64,000 nucleotides of DNA from Chloroflexaceae bacterium (GCA_025057155.1 JANWYD010000004.1:62001-126000), one strand, 5' to 3'. Positions 35,624-45,233 are shown, counted from the first letter of the stretch. The notes: generated from the letters alone by a model not told the origin. Program-made: numbers and translations.

Positions 35624-37051
35624 ATGGGTGAGTTGGAGACCCTGCGGGCCCGTGTGGCGCAGTTGGAGGCGCAGTTGCGGGAAGCCGAGTCCCGCGCCGA
35701 GCAACTGGCCTGCGAGGCCGATCTGCAGCACAATCGGGCCGTTCACCTGCAGGCGCGCTTGAGCGCCATCCTCTCGATCACCGCGGCGCTGCTGCTGAGC
35801 CGCGACGTTGAGGCGATTGTGAACCTGGTGGTTAACGAGGCGGTCAACCTGTTTCCGGGCACCAGCGTCGCCCATCTGTACCTGGTGGATGGCGAGACTG
35901 AGCGCCTGACGCTTCGCGCGGGCGAAGGCGCGCAAGCCTGCGGCCATGTAATAGGACTGGCCGGTCTGGCCACCCTTTCGCCGCGGGCGATGTTACTGGT
36001 GGGACCAGAGCTGGAGTTGGCCCTTGATCAGTTGAGCGACGCCGACCGTGAGGCGTTGCGGGCCTTGCTGCCGCAGTGGCCGCCCTCAAGCGCCCTGCTC
36101 ACCCCGCTGCGGCTGGAAAACCAGCGTCTGGGGGCTCTGGTGCTCTACGGCGGGGTGAGCGCACACCTGTACCATCCGCGCGACCTGCCCTTCGTGCAGG
36201 CCCTCGGCGACCTGACCGCCATTGCCATTGATGAAGTGACCCAGCGGGCGCGGGCCGCGGCGCTCCAACGCGACCTGGCCATCACCCAGTCGCTGCACGC
36301 TGAGGCCCAGGCGCGCCTCAACACCGCTCAGGCCCAGTTGCTCCAGAGCGCCAAGCTTGCCGCCGTCGGCGAACTCTCCGCCTCGGTCGCCCACGAGATC
36401 AACAACCCGCTGTACGCCGCCCGTAACAGCCTCTACCTGATCGAACAGGATCTGCCGCCGGACGCGCCGCAGCGCGGCTACCTTTCGATTGCCCAGCAAG
36501 AACTGGGGCGCATCGCCCGCATTATCACCCGCATGCGCGATTTCTACCGCCCTTCGCGCTCCGAGCTTGCCAGCACCAACATCAACAGCATCCTCCGCGA
36601 GACGCTGGAACTGGTGCAGACGCACCTGCGCCACGGCCGCATCACCGCCACCACTAACTTCGACCCCGATCTGCCCCTGACCGTGGCCCACGCCGATCAG
36701 TTGCGGCAGGTCTTCCTCAATATCATCCTCAACGCCTGTGACGCCATGCCCCGCGGCGGCGAGTTGCGGGTGACCACCCAGTTGATCAAGGCGCGCCAGG
36801 AAGCGCCTGCTACCATCGGGGTGATCATCAGCGACACCGGCGTCGGGATTGCCCCCGAGCATCGCCCGCACCTCTTCGAGCCGTTCTATACCACCAAGCC
36901 CCAGGGCACTGGTCTGGGGCTGGCCATCAGCGCCCACATCGTCACCCAGCACGGCGGGCGGATCACCGTTGATAGCGAGGTGGGCAAAGGCAGCACCTTC
37001 ACCATCTTTCTTCCCGTCAACAGCGAGTCCCAGGACCCGGCATCAGCCTGA
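35624..37051 (+). CDS. Sensor histidine kinase with GAF domain
   Basis: A 475-residue soluble kinase. A coiled coil (about 1-45) leads to a GAF domain (about 50-205) and a HisKA/HATPase_c core: H-box VGELSASVAHEINNPLYAA (His near 258), N-box FLNIILNACDAMPRGG, G1 DTGVGIAPE, F-box FEPFYTTKPQ, G2 GTGLGLAISAHIV. There is no TM helix, so it senses a cytosolic signal, perhaps through the GAF domain. ATG at 35624 with GGAG seven bases upstream; a TTG at 35603 is an alternative. It is divergent from the response regulator-sufE operon. Confidence 0.92.
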   Translation: MGELETLRARVAQLEAQLREAESRAEQLACEADLQHNRAVHLQARLSAILSITAALLLSRDVEAIVNLVVNEAVNLFPGTSVAHLYLVDGETERLTLRAGEGAQACGHVIGLAGLATLSPRAMLLVGPELELALDQLSDADREALRALLPQWPPSSALLTPLRLENQRLGALVLYGGVSAHLYHPRDLPFVQALGDLTAIAIDEVTQRARAAALQRDLAITQSLHAEAQARLNTAQAQLLQSAKLAAVGELSASVAHEINNPLYAARNSLYLIEQDLPPDAPQRGYLSIAQQELGRIARIITRMRDFYRPSRSELASTNINSILRETLELVQTHLRHGRITATTNFDPDLPLTVAHADQLRQVFLNIILNACDAMPRGGELRVTTQLIKARQEAPATIGVIISDTGVGIAPEHRPHLFEPFYTTKPQGTGLGLAISAHIVTQHGGRITVDSEVGKGSTFTIFLPVNSESQDPASA

Positions 37052-37384
37052 TTGCGACCATCAGGCGCGACCGCAGACCAGCCACGGGGCCACGGCAGGG
37101 GGCTGTTCGGGGCGCGGGCCCACGCCTGCACCCCGGCGCCGCTGCTGGCCAGGGTCCGGAGTCACGCGTTCTATACGCGCAAGTCAGGCACTTGACATGC
37201 GCCGTTATTTCGCATCTGGGCGCTGTAGAAGCAATTCTTCGCGCGACTTGTCACAAGTTGTTGCTTCGCCACTAGTAGTTGTCGCCTCGTCCCATCACAG
37301 GGGACGGTGAGACTGCTACGATAGGAGCGATCGACCGGCGAGAATTCTAGATGTGTTCCTGTACGCCGGAGGAGTGATCGCACT
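37052..37384. other. 333-bp gap before the receiver gene
   Basis: No gene seen. A TTGACA at 37192 has no partner -10 at the right distance. Nothing else stands out. Confidence 0.4.
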
Positions 37385-37831
37385 ATGCCACCGAGGCAGA
37401 TCGCTATTTATATTGTTGATAATGATCCCACCGCCGCACTGATCACGCAGCGCGGGCTGCAAACGTTGCTGGGCGAGCAATTTACCATTACAGTTGCCCC
37501 GTCCCCAAATGCGGCCTGGCTGGCCTGCGCCGATGGTCGGGTGGATTTGTTGATTGTCGACCCCAGCCCGCATACGAGCGGAGTCATCTCGCTGGTACGG
37601 GCGGTGCGCACCTTTCGGCCATCCATCCCCGTGCTGGTGCTGACCGCCTATGATACGCCCGGGTTACGCGCCAAAATGCGTGACCTCGGTGTGGATAAGT
37701 ATGTCGCCAAACCGGTTGACCTGCATGACCTCCTGCCGGTGGTGACCAGCGCTCTGGCATCGCTCCCGCCACGCATCGCTCCAGGTCCCTCCCTCGCTAC
37801 CATCAGCGCCGGTCTCGTCCACGGTAAATAG
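37385..37831 (+). CDS. Single-domain response regulator
   Basis: A 148-residue stand-alone receiver: acidic pair in IVDNDP, phosphoacceptor in DLLIVDPSPH, Thr in VLVLTAYDT, Lys in YVAKPVDLHDLL. No output domain; a short Pro/Ser-rich tail ends the protein. The Asp is followed by PSP instead of the usual xxMP turn, which may alter its switch. It probably works by phosphotransfer or protein binding. GGAGG is 11-12 bases before the ATG. It lies on the same strand as the upstream histidine kinase, 333 bp away. Confidence 0.85.
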   Translation: MPPRQIAIYIVDNDPTAALITQRGLQTLLGEQFTITVAPSPNAAWLACADGRVDLLIVDPSPHTSGVISLVRAVRTFRPSIPVLVLTAYDTPGLRAKMRDLGVDKYVAKPVDLHDLLPVVTSALASLPPRIAPGPSLATISAGLVHGK

Positions 37832-37862
37832 CCGCCGTCTGAGCGACGTCAACGAAGCCTGT

Positions 37863-37896
37863 CAGGCGCCGCGGTTGCCGCGGAGCCGCGCCTGGC
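37863..37896 (+). terminator. Hairpin after the receiver gene
   Basis: Outer arms CAGGCGC/GCGCCTG around a nested CCGCGG pair, about 30 bp after the stop. No T-run. Confidence 0.45.
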
Positions 37897-38033
37897 ACGG
37901 AAAAACCGCCAGGTAGGACAATCGCGCAGACGCCTCGTTATGGACGCGCGCCGCTTGCCGCACCTGACGGCTCGCGATTCGTTCACGCCCTGCGACCGTA
38001 GCAGCTTCGTCTCCGAGACGCACCGCTCTGTGG

Positions 38034-38039
38034 TATGAT
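38034..38039 (+). promoter_or_regulatory. Extended -10 (TGGTATGAT)
   Basis: TATGAT preceded by TGG, 27 bp before the ATG of the next gene. The -35 region is weak, as is usual for extended -10 promoters. Confidence 0.45.
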
Positions 38040-38066
38040 GAGCGCAGGGCGTCCGAAGAGGCTGCT

Positions 38067-38411
38067 ATGCGTGGATTCCGCTTTGACTGGCGCTGGCTGG
38101 TGCTGATTGGCTTCATCGCCGTTCTGGCTAACGCCCAATCGCTCCCCTGGTTCGTCACCGCTCTGGCGCTGGGCGTGCCTGGCGGTTATCTGCTCGTGCT
38201 GGCCTGGCGCGCCTGGGAGGGGATCGGTGGCCGGGGGTCCGGGAACGGGCGCCGTGTCACCTACTGGCGCGGCCAGCGCATTGAAATGCACGGGCCTCCC
38301 CGCCGCGTTCGCCCGGAGACCCTGAGCGCGATAGCGCCGATTGTGATCTACGCCCTGGGAGGGTTAATCCTTGTGCTGGCCGCACTTACCGTGACGGTCC
38401 AGGCCCTCTAG
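38067..38411 (+). CDS. Two-helix membrane protein
   Basis: A 114-residue protein with hydrophobic segments at about 10-50 (probably two short helices, FDWRWLVLIGFIAVL and PWFVTALALGVPGGYLLVLAW) and 88-112, and a basic polar loop between (GGRGSGNGRRVTYWRGQRIEMHGPPRR). The family is unknown; the loop could be cytosolic and nucleic-acid or lipid facing. It stands alone with its own promoter. Confidence 0.6.
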   Translation: MRGFRFDWRWLVLIGFIAVLANAQSLPWFVTALALGVPGGYLLVLAWRAWEGIGGRGSGNGRRVTYWRGQRIEMHGPPRRVRPETLSAIAPIVIYALGGLILVLAALTVTVQAL

Positions 38412-38543
38412 GGCAGTCGCTTGCCGCGCGCGGCGCGTCCATCGGCAGGCGGGAACCCGGCGTCCCCGCGCCACGCTCAACATGGCTATGCTCGCAGAGG
38501 GTTCACACGGAGATGCGGGTGCTGCAAAGCGGCCCTGAATCCT

Positions 38544-38573
38544 CAGGGGTGACGCCTTGAGGCGTCACCCCTG
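38544..38573. terminator. Perfect 13-bp hairpin with TTGA loop
   Basis: CAGGGGTGACGCC (38544-38556) and GGCGTCACCCCTG (38561-38573) pair without mismatch. It is 130 bp after the nearest stop and lacks a T-run, so it may be a repeat element or a delayed terminator. Confidence 0.55.
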
Positions 38574-38686
38574 GGGAGAGAGGAGAAGGAGATGGAATGA
38601 GTATACCACCTTTTGCAACGCTGTGGTGTGTTCTAGATTACAAATCTCATAACCTGAGCTTAATCTTTTGCAACGAGGCTTAACCC

Positions 38687-40453
38687 ATGCCCTTCATGGA
38701 AGGCCTGCTCCAGCGCAGGCGGTTGACCACCGCGCGCCAGGATGAACTGCTGGCTGAACTGCGCGGCCTGCTCGAGAGCCTTGACGCAGCCTTCGACCGC
38801 TTCGGCGCCGATGTTGACCCCGCCGACCGGCGGGCCCTGCGCGAGACTATTGATCACCTGGAAGAACTTTTTCTGATTGTCATTGCCGGTGAGTTCAACT
38901 CTGGCAAGTCGAGTTTTCTTAATGCTCTCCTTGGCGAGCAGATCCTCCCCGAAGGGGTGACGCCAACCACCGATACGATCACCCTCCTCCAGTACGGTGA
39001 CGAGATAAGCAGCGAGCTTCGATCAGGCGGCCTGCGCGTCACCACCTACCCCGCCGAGGTGCTGCGCCAGCTCAGCATCGTGGATACGCCGGGCACCAAT
39101 GCGGTCATCCGCCGCCACGAACAGTTGACCCGCCAGTTCATTCCACGCGCCGATCTGGTGCTGTTTACCACCTCGGCCGACCGCCCCTTCACTGAGAGCG
39201 AGCGCGGCTTTCTGGAGTTGATCAAGGAGTGGGGCAAGAAGATTATCATCGTGCTCAACAAGATTGACATCCTCAGCGCCGAGGAACTCGAGCAGGTGGT
39301 TGGCTTTATCAATACCAACAGCCGTACCCTCCTTGGTCTGACGCCGGAGATCTTTCCCGTTTCGGCGCGCCAGGCCATGCGTGCGCGCCAGCAGGAGGGC
39401 GAGGAACGCGAGCGCCTGTGGGCCGCCAGCCGCTTCGGCGAGGTTGAGAACTACATTATCAGTACCCTGGATGAAGAGACGCGCGTCCGGCTCAAACTGC
39501 TCTCACCCCTCGGCGTGGCCCAGAAGTTGACCGGCGCCTACCTGGGCCTCACCGAAAACCGCCTGGCTACGCTCCGCGAGGACCTGGCCACCCTCGATAA
39601 CGTGGAACAGCAACTCGGCCTGTTTAAGGACGATCTCCGCCACGATTTGAAATACTACCTCGGCGAGATTGACCAGATCCTCGATGATCTGGTGCAACGC
39701 GGCGAAGCCTTCTTCGACGAGCATATCCGTCTGAGCCAGGTGCCCACCCTGATGAATGGCGAACGTTTGCGGGCTATGTTCGAGCAAGAAGTCCTCGGCG
39801 ATCTCGATCAACAGATTGACCAGAAGGTCAATGCGATTGTAGATTGGATGATCGAGAAGAACCTGCGGTTGCAACAGAGCGTGGACGAATACATCAAGCG
39901 CCGGGCCGGGCAGCATAGCGAGAAGTTGATCGGCAGCGTGGGCGGGAGCTTCGAGTATAACCGGCGCGCGTTGCTGGATACGGTGGGCCGGGCGGCCACC
40001 GAAGTGGTCGCGAGCTACGATAAGCAGGCCGCTTCGGCTGAACTGGCCGACGAGGTGCGCTCCTCGATTGCCGCGACGGCGATCACCGAGGTGGGCGCCG
40101 TGGGTCTGGGGGCAATTGTGGTGGCCCTGGCCCACGCCGTCTGGCTCGATTTCACCGGGATCCTGGCCGCGACAGCGCTGGCCCTGGGCGGCTTTGCCTT
40201 TTTACCGGCCAAAAAGCGGCAGGCCAAAAAGGCCCTGCGCGAGCGGGTCGAAACGATGCGCAGCCAGTTGCGTGCCAGCGTCGAGCGGCAGTTCGAGCGC
40301 GAGGTGGATCGCTCCGTCGGCCAGATCCGCGAGCGCAACGCCCCGTTCACGCGGTTCGTGCGCGCCCAGCAGGGCCAGTTGAGCGAATTGCAACAGACGT
40401 TCGCCGAGATTGACACCGGTCTGGGCCGGCTGCGCAAGGAGATTGAAGGGTAG
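38687..40453 (+). CDS. Bacterial dynamin-like GTPase
   Basis: A 588-residue dynamin-family GTPase. The G domain (about 60-235) has P-loop AGEFNSGKSSFLNALL (G1), PTTDTIT (G2 Thr), IVDTPGTNA (G3) and IVLNKIDIL (G4). A long helical stalk follows (about 260-460). Two hydrophobic segments (about 468-505, GAVGLGAIVVALAHAVWLDFTGILAATALALGG) form a membrane paddle, then a basic coiled coil (PAKKRQAKKALRERVETMR). The layout matches BDLP/LeoA/DynA proteins that bind or remodel membranes. Only one G domain is present, unlike the tandem DynA. It precedes the cdaA-cdaR pair on the same strand, but its transcript is probably separate. Confidence 0.87.
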   Translation: MPFMEGLLQRRRLTTARQDELLAELRGLLESLDAAFDRFGADVDPADRRALRETIDHLEELFLIVIAGEFNSGKSSFLNALLGEQILPEGVTPTTDTITLLQYGDEISSELRSGGLRVTTYPAEVLRQLSIVDTPGTNAVIRRHEQLTRQFIPRADLVLFTTSADRPFTESERGFLELIKEWGKKIIIVLNKIDILSAEELEQVVGFINTNSRTLLGLTPEIFPVSARQAMRARQQEGEERERLWAASRFGEVENYIISTLDEETRVRLKLLSPLGVAQKLTGAYLGLTENRLATLREDLATLDNVEQQLGLFKDDLRHDLKYYLGEIDQILDDLVQRGEAFFDEHIRLSQVPTLMNGERLRAMFEQEVLGDLDQQIDQKVNAIVDWMIEKNLRLQQSVDEYIKRRAGQHSEKLIGSVGGSFEYNRRALLDTVGRAATEVVASYDKQAASAELADEVRSSIAATAITEVGAVGLGAIVVALAHAVWLDFTGILAATALALGGFAFLPAKKRQAKKALRERVETMRSQLRASVERQFEREVDRSVGQIRERNAPFTRFVRAQQGQLSELQQTFAEIDTGLGRLRKEIEG

Positions 40454-40588
40454 CTCGCTCGCAGCCTCCACCCTATTCCACGCGACCTCCGCCTGCCTGG
40501 CGTTACGGTTGGGAAGGCCACGCGCGAAACCCGCCAGGCCCTTCTCTGTCTCAGAATCGGTTCCAACCTTTCAATTCGGTGAGAAAAG

Positions 40589-40617
40589 TTGACAGAGCTA
40601 TCGCCCGACGCTACCCT
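40589..40617 (+). promoter_or_regulatory. Putative cdaA promoter
   Basis: Consensus TTGACA (40589-40594), 17-bp spacer, TACCCT (40612-40617), about 68 bp before the cdaA ATG. Between them is a GGGGCAAGC/GCTTTGCCC hairpin (40621-40641). Confidence 0.45.
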
Positions 40618-40684
40618 GTAGGGGCAAGCATTGCTTTGCCCATGCCCGCAACGGCCATAGCCCCGTGCTGGCTCCTGGCTCATT

Positions 40685-41503
40685 ATGGATCTTTCACGTC
40701 TCTGGGCGCGGCTCAATCCGTTAACCTCGCCCTTTGCGTTGATCGACATTCTGGTTGTTGCGCTCCTTATCTACTGGCTCCTGGGCGTCGTGCGCGGCAC
40801 CCGGGCAGTGCAATTGCTGCGCGGCATTGGCATTGTGCTGGCGCTGACCATCTTTGTAGGCACGGTTGCCCGTGATCAATTGCAGACGCTCTCCTGGCTG
40901 CTGAGCACGATCGTCACCCCGGCCCTGATCGTGGGCGTGCCGGTGCTGTTTCAGCCGGAACTGCGGCGCGCCCTGGAGTCGCTGGGGCGCTCCAGTGAAC
41001 TGCTCAGCCGCCCTCTCTCTGGCGCCAATCGTTCCGAACTGCTCGAGACAATCAATAGCATCAGTCGCGCAGCGATCCAGCTCTCGCAACAGGGGGTGGG
41101 CGCGCTCATTGTCATCGAGCGCAATTCGCGGTTGCAGGAGTATGCTGAACGGGGGGTCATCCTTGACTCGCGCATTTCCACGGCCCTGTTGCTGAATATT
41201 TTTTATCCCAATGCGCCATTGCACGATATGGCCGTGATTGTGCGCGGCAATCGCATTCTTGCCGCGAATGTGGTCTTGCCGCTCAGTGAAGATGTGATTG
41301 GACCACGCCGCTACGGGACGCGCCACCGGGCCGCCAAGGGGATCAGTGAACAGACTGACGCGCTGGCGGTGGTGGTCTCTGAGGAGACGGGAGCGATCTC
41401 GCTGGTGCAGGACGGACGCATGGCCAGTTATCTGACCGAGGCGCGCCTGCGTACCATGCTGGCCGGATTGCTGAGCGTGCCGCTCGAAGCTGAAGGGAAG
41501 TAA
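40685..41503 (+). CDS. cdaA: Diadenylate cyclase CdaA (c-di-AMP synthase)
   Basis: A 272-residue membrane enzyme that makes cyclic di-AMP from two ATP. Three N-terminal helices (about 15-80) are followed by the DAC domain: GALIVIERNSRLQEYAERG, the RHR motif GTRHRAAKGISE and SEETGAISLVQDG. The DAC DGA motif reads APLHDMAVIV here: Asp is kept but Gly is Met. Whether the enzyme is still active cannot be seen. The gene is followed by cdaR, its usual membrane partner, 150 bp downstream. No clear Shine-Dalgarno precedes the ATG at 40685. Confidence 0.93.
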   Translation: MDLSRLWARLNPLTSPFALIDILVVALLIYWLLGVVRGTRAVQLLRGIGIVLALTIFVGTVARDQLQTLSWLLSTIVTPALIVGVPVLFQPELRRALESLGRSSELLSRPLSGANRSELLETINSISRAAIQLSQQGVGALIVIERNSRLQEYAERGVILDSRISTALLLNIFYPNAPLHDMAVIVRGNRILAANVVLPLSEDVIGPRRYGTRHRAAKGISEQTDALAVVVSEETGAISLVQDGRMASYLTEARLRTMLAGLLSVPLEAEGK

Positions 41504-41653
41504 TGTCATTACCGATTGCAGCGGCTCCATGGCCGTGCGGAGCCTTTTGTGCAGTCGTTCCACGGATGCGCGGAGGGCGTAACTTCCCCCCATCTCTCCA
41601 GGCAGGCGCGTGGAATGTCACCGCAACCTGTTCAACGATGGGTGTGAGGCGGA

Positions 41654-43024
41654 ATGTCTAGCTTTCGCGCCATGCTGCTGCGGGTTGCGCTCTCGATAGG
41701 CCTCAGTTTTTCGCTCTGGGCCTTCGTCTCGTTTAGCCAGAACCCCGAAGAGAGTGTGACCTTTTCTGATCTGCAACTGGAGGTTACCGGTCTCAGGGAG
41801 GGGCTGGTGATCGTTGATGCCAATGGTCTGCCGACTCAGGCGCTGCCGCAGGTGGATGTGGTGCTGGTAACCGACCGTCGCCAACTGGCGCAGTTGCGTC
41901 CGGTGGACGTGCGCGCGGTAATCGATCTGAGCAACCTGGAGCCGGGCGATCATATTGTGCCGGTGAACGTTCGACCGACGCGGAACAACATCTCCTTTAC
42001 CCCGCGCCTCGTCGATCCATCGTCGGTGCCCGTCCGGCTGGAACAAGTCAGCGTCCGCCCGGTCCCGATCAATCTCCAGGTGCAGGGCAACTTGCCCTTT
42101 AGCTTTGAGCGCGGTGAGCCGAGCATCACCTACGGCGGCCAGCGGATCGAGCTGGTCGAGGTGCGGGGGCCGCTGAGCCGGGTCGAACGGGTGAGTGCCG
42201 CGGTGGCTACGGCCAACATTGAGCAGTTGCGGGCCACGTATCTGGCGCCCCTGGCGCTTACGGCGATGGATGCGCGCGGGCAGTCGGTGGAGGGGGTGCA
42301 ACTTACGCCAGCGACGGTCACGGTGGAGATCCCGATCAAACCGGTAGTGGGGCTGAAACTGGTGCCGGTGCAGCCGGTGGTGGTGGGCCTGCCCGCGCCT
42401 GGCTACGCCATTGCCGGAGTGGCCGTCAACCCGCCGCTGATCGCAGTGGCCGGCAGTTCCGGACCTCTCGATCTGGTAGAGGTGTTGCGCACTGCGCCGA
42501 TTGATGTGAGCGGCGCCCGCGCGTCGTTGGAGCAGACCGTGGCGGTCATCTTTCCCGAAGGCACCTCGCCCCGTGAGGGCGAGCCGGATCAGGTTCGGGT
42601 CACTGTGCAAGTGGCGCCGGTGAACCTGCCTCTGCAGATCCAGTTGCCGGCCCCGGTGACGGTAGCGGGCCTTGCGGCGGGCTTGCAGGTCAGCGTTGTC
42701 CCGTCAACGGTTGAGTTGACGCTGGCGGGCACGAGTCAGGCCCTGGCAACGCTGAGCCAGACGCCACTGCGGGCGGTCGTGACCGTGAGCGATCTTGGCC
42801 CCGGCATCTATCGCCTGCCGGTGAGCGTTGCACTGCCACCTGGCGTCAGCCTGAGCGGCCCCCCGCCGGAGGTGCAGGTCACGCTGCGATCGGTCCCCGT
42901 TCCGACGCCCTCGCCCATACCAGGCAACCCGGACATCACGCCGTCTCCAGAGCCAGGCAGCACGCCTGCGCCGGGAGGCGCGCCCGAGCCGGGCGCCACC
43001 TCCGAGGCGACGCCAACGCCCTGA
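41654..43024 (+). CDS. cdaR: YbbR-domain protein (CdaR-like)
   Basis: A 456-residue protein with one N-terminal TM helix (about 8-27) and an extracytoplasmic series of about four YbbR beta-domains (repeats of the 'LpvPVxVxLPxG' type, for example VTVAGLAAGLQVSVVPSTVELTL). The tail after 415 is a Pro/Thr/Ser-rich linker (PTPSPIPGNP...). In Firmicutes CdaR modulates CdaA. No glmM follows, unlike the common cdaA-cdaR-glmM operon. Confidence 0.88.
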   Translation: MSSFRAMLLRVALSIGLSFSLWAFVSFSQNPEESVTFSDLQLEVTGLREGLVIVDANGLPTQALPQVDVVLVTDRRQLAQLRPVDVRAVIDLSNLEPGDHIVPVNVRPTRNNISFTPRLVDPSSVPVRLEQVSVRPVPINLQVQGNLPFSFERGEPSITYGGQRIELVEVRGPLSRVERVSAAVATANIEQLRATYLAPLALTAMDARGQSVEGVQLTPATVTVEIPIKPVVGLKLVPVQPVVVGLPAPGYAIAGVAVNPPLIAVAGSSGPLDLVEVLRTAPIDVSGARASLEQTVAVIFPEGTSPREGEPDQVRVTVQVAPVNLPLQIQLPAPVTVAGLAAGLQVSVVPSTVELTLAGTSQALATLSQTPLRAVVTVSDLGPGIYRLPVSVALPPGVSLSGPPPEVQVTLRSVPVPTPSPIPGNPDITPSPEPGSTPAPGGAPEPGATSEATPTP

Positions 43025-43033
43025 GGGAGGGAT

Positions 43034-43049
43034 GGTAGATTGCGGATTG
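43034..43049. repeat. Short heptad-type repeat after cdaR
   Basis: GATTGCGGATTGGGCG-type words 10 bp after the cdaR stop. Confidence 0.4.
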
Positions 43050-43084
43050 GGCGCGGCGCAAGTGACGGTGGCCGGCATCATTAC

Positions 43085-45181
43085 CTATCGCCCAAACCGC
43101 TCATCTCGAACCGTATGATCCACGGCGAAGATCGTCACCCCGTTGCGGCCATACACCTGCACATAGCCGGGGCGCCCGGCGAAGAGGCCGGCCTGTAGCG
43201 GCCCTACGCCTTCTACCAGGTAGATATGGGTAATGCCCTCGGCGCGGATCAGGTCGAAGATCGCCTGTTCCTGGCCGGGCGCGTAGCCGATCACCGTATC
43301 GGCCGCAGCGTTGACGCGGGCGACATAGTCGGGCGGGCCGTACACGTAGACGACCGGCGGCGCGCTGGTCCAGCGCCCGGCCAGCGGCAACAGCCACCAG
43401 CCGCCGTCGGCGCCGCGGCGCGCCGCGGGCAGCCATGGCGCGGCATTGACCAGGAAGCGCGCCTCTGGCGGCGTCTCCGCCGCGGCCCAGGCCAGGGCCT
43501 CCGGCTCTCCGGGGCGCACCAGCAGGGTGACGGGGTTAATGATTGCGCGGCTGTTGATCGCGCCCCAGACTCCCAGGCCGATCACCATAATGGCGATGAC
43601 CGGGAGCAGGAAGGGACGCAGGCGCGGGCGCATCGCCTCCAGCCAGCGGCAACCCAGCGCCGCGCCGCCGCCGATGAGCAGCGCCAGGGGCAGGAACAGG
43701 CTGATGACCAGCACATCATTGGGCAGCAGCCAGAGGTAGGGGAGTTTGACCAGGGCCGGGTTCAGCAGCAGCAGAACTGCGCCGGCAAGGGCCAGCAGCG
43801 GCTTGCGACGCAGCGCCCCGTTGATCAGCGTTACCGCTCCGGCGGCGGGGAGCGCGTAGCCCAGCAGCCAGGGGTTGGTCGCCAGCGCCAGCAACCCGAC
43901 CCAGATCAGCAGCGCGGCGCCAGCGCGTTCGCGCCGCCACAGGGCGAGCAGTGCGCTGCCAAGGGCCAGGGCGACCAGCATGCGGTTGGGCGCAATCCAC
44001 AGCAGGTTCTCGTTCAGCGCGTTGTAACTGCCGCTGCCGGCCAGTTCGCCCGCTGCCGCCGCGGGCAGCAGGGCGCGATTGATGATCAGCGCCAGCCACG
44101 GGGCGGTCAGCGCGGCTGCGGCGGCCGCAGCCGCCGCAGCGCCGGGCAGGCGCGCTCGCAGCTCCGCCCAGGGTCGCCCGGCGGCCCAGACCAGGCCGAG
44201 GGCCGCGAGGAGCAGCAGGCCGAAGATCAACATCCGAATGTGCACCAGGTTCAGCCCGGCCAGGCAGAGGGCCACGGCCAGCCACCACCCTCGTCCCCGG
44301 TGATGCAGCGCCGCGTTCCAGGCAATGGCCAGACCGGGCAGCATCAGCAGGCCGGCCAGTTGAGTGTAGCGCCCCCACGAGAGGTAGTACGCCGGCATCA
44401 GCGACACCAGGCCGACGATCAGGGCCGCCACCGGCGCGGCCAGCGGGCGGCCCCATAGCGCGAGGGCCAGTCCGGCGACCGTCAGCGCATTCAGCGCGTT
44501 GAGGATCTGCCCGCTGACGAGCAGAGTCTGGGGAAGGCTCGTACCGCTCAGCCGCAGCAGCGTGGCGATGGTCACGTGGTAGCCCCAGTGGTAGGGCAGG
44601 TCTCGCACCGGCAGGTACGGTTCTAAGGACAGCGGGGCCGTGCCCGTCTCGGCGGCGACGCGCACAAGCAGGGCATGGTGCACCGAATCAACCCAGGGCG
44701 GGAAGGCCAGACCCTCGATCTGCACGAAGCGGGTCCACAGGGTCAGGGCGAAGATGATCGCGGTGAGCGCGCCAGCCCGGCGCAGATCGGCGAGCGCCTG
44801 AGCGGAAGGGGCGCCGGGGGCGGCCCCCAGGTCGCGCCAGGCGCAGACCAGGGTGGCGCAGGCGAGCAGCACGGCAGCCAGCCAGAGGCCCGGCGCGCCG
44901 AGGGCCACGCGCGCGACATGGAGCCACTGGTAGGCCAGTGGAACGAGGCTGAGACTCAGCGCCAGCCAGAGGCTCAGCCGCGCCAGCAACGGGAGCGGCG
45001 GGGCCAGGCGTCGCTCGATGAGGTAGCCCGGTGCAAGGAGCACAAGCGCCATCGCCACCATCAGCCGTCCGGCGGGCGCGACCAGCACGGCGGGGATCAC
45101 CCCCAGCCCGACAGCGAGGAGCAGACGGCGACCTCGAGTGTTCCAGCGGGGCGCGGCAACGGTTGTCGGAGAGCTGGCCAT
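43085..45181 (-). CDS. Large polytopic membrane protein, GT-C-like
   Basis: A 698-residue protein with about 12-15 TM helices and a C-terminal soluble domain (about 560-698) ending GITHIYLVEGVGPLQAG...YGRNGVTIFAVDH. An early acidic loop, WVDSVHHALLVRVAAETG, with PVRDLPYHWGYHVTIATLL after it, resembles the first-loop Asp and His patterns of GT-C glycosyltransferases using lipid-linked sugars. The assignment is weak. Start at 45181 because a -10-like TACAAT on minus (45234-45239) would exclude ATGs further upstream (45235, 45340). It converges on cdaR. Confidence 0.68.
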   Translation of the reverse strand: MASSPTTVAAPRWNTRGRRLLLAVGLGVIPAVLVAPAGRLMVAMALVLLAPGYLIERRLAPPLPLLARLSLWLALSLSLVPLAYQWLHVARVALGAPGLWLAAVLLACATLVCAWRDLGAAPGAPSAQALADLRRAGALTAIIFALTLWTRFVQIEGLAFPPWVDSVHHALLVRVAAETGTAPLSLEPYLPVRDLPYHWGYHVTIATLLRLSGTSLPQTLLVSGQILNALNALTVAGLALALWGRPLAAPVAALIVGLVSLMPAYYLSWGRYTQLAGLLMLPGLAIAWNAALHHRGRGWWLAVALCLAGLNLVHIRMLIFGLLLLAALGLVWAAGRPWAELRARLPGAAAAAAAAAALTAPWLALIINRALLPAAAAGELAGSGSYNALNENLLWIAPNRMLVALALGSALLALWRRERAGAALLIWVGLLALATNPWLLGYALPAAGAVTLINGALRRKPLLALAGAVLLLLNPALVKLPYLWLLPNDVLVISLFLPLALLIGGGAALGCRWLEAMRPRLRPFLLPVIAIMVIGLGVWGAINSRAIINPVTLLVRPGEPEALAWAAAETPPEARFLVNAAPWLPAARRGADGGWWLLPLAGRWTSAPPVVYVYGPPDYVARVNAAADTVIGYAPGQEQAIFDLIRAEGITHIYLVEGVGPLQAGLFAGRPGYVQVYGRNGVTIFAVDHTVRDERFGR

Positions 45182-45233
45182 CGGCACCTGGCGGCTGCGC
45201 GCGGCGCGGCAGCGCCGCGTTGTCTGGACTGTC

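Noticed and set aside
37192-37220. TTGACA at 37192 as a promoter for the receiver gene
   Set aside because: No -10-like hexamer at 16-18 bp.
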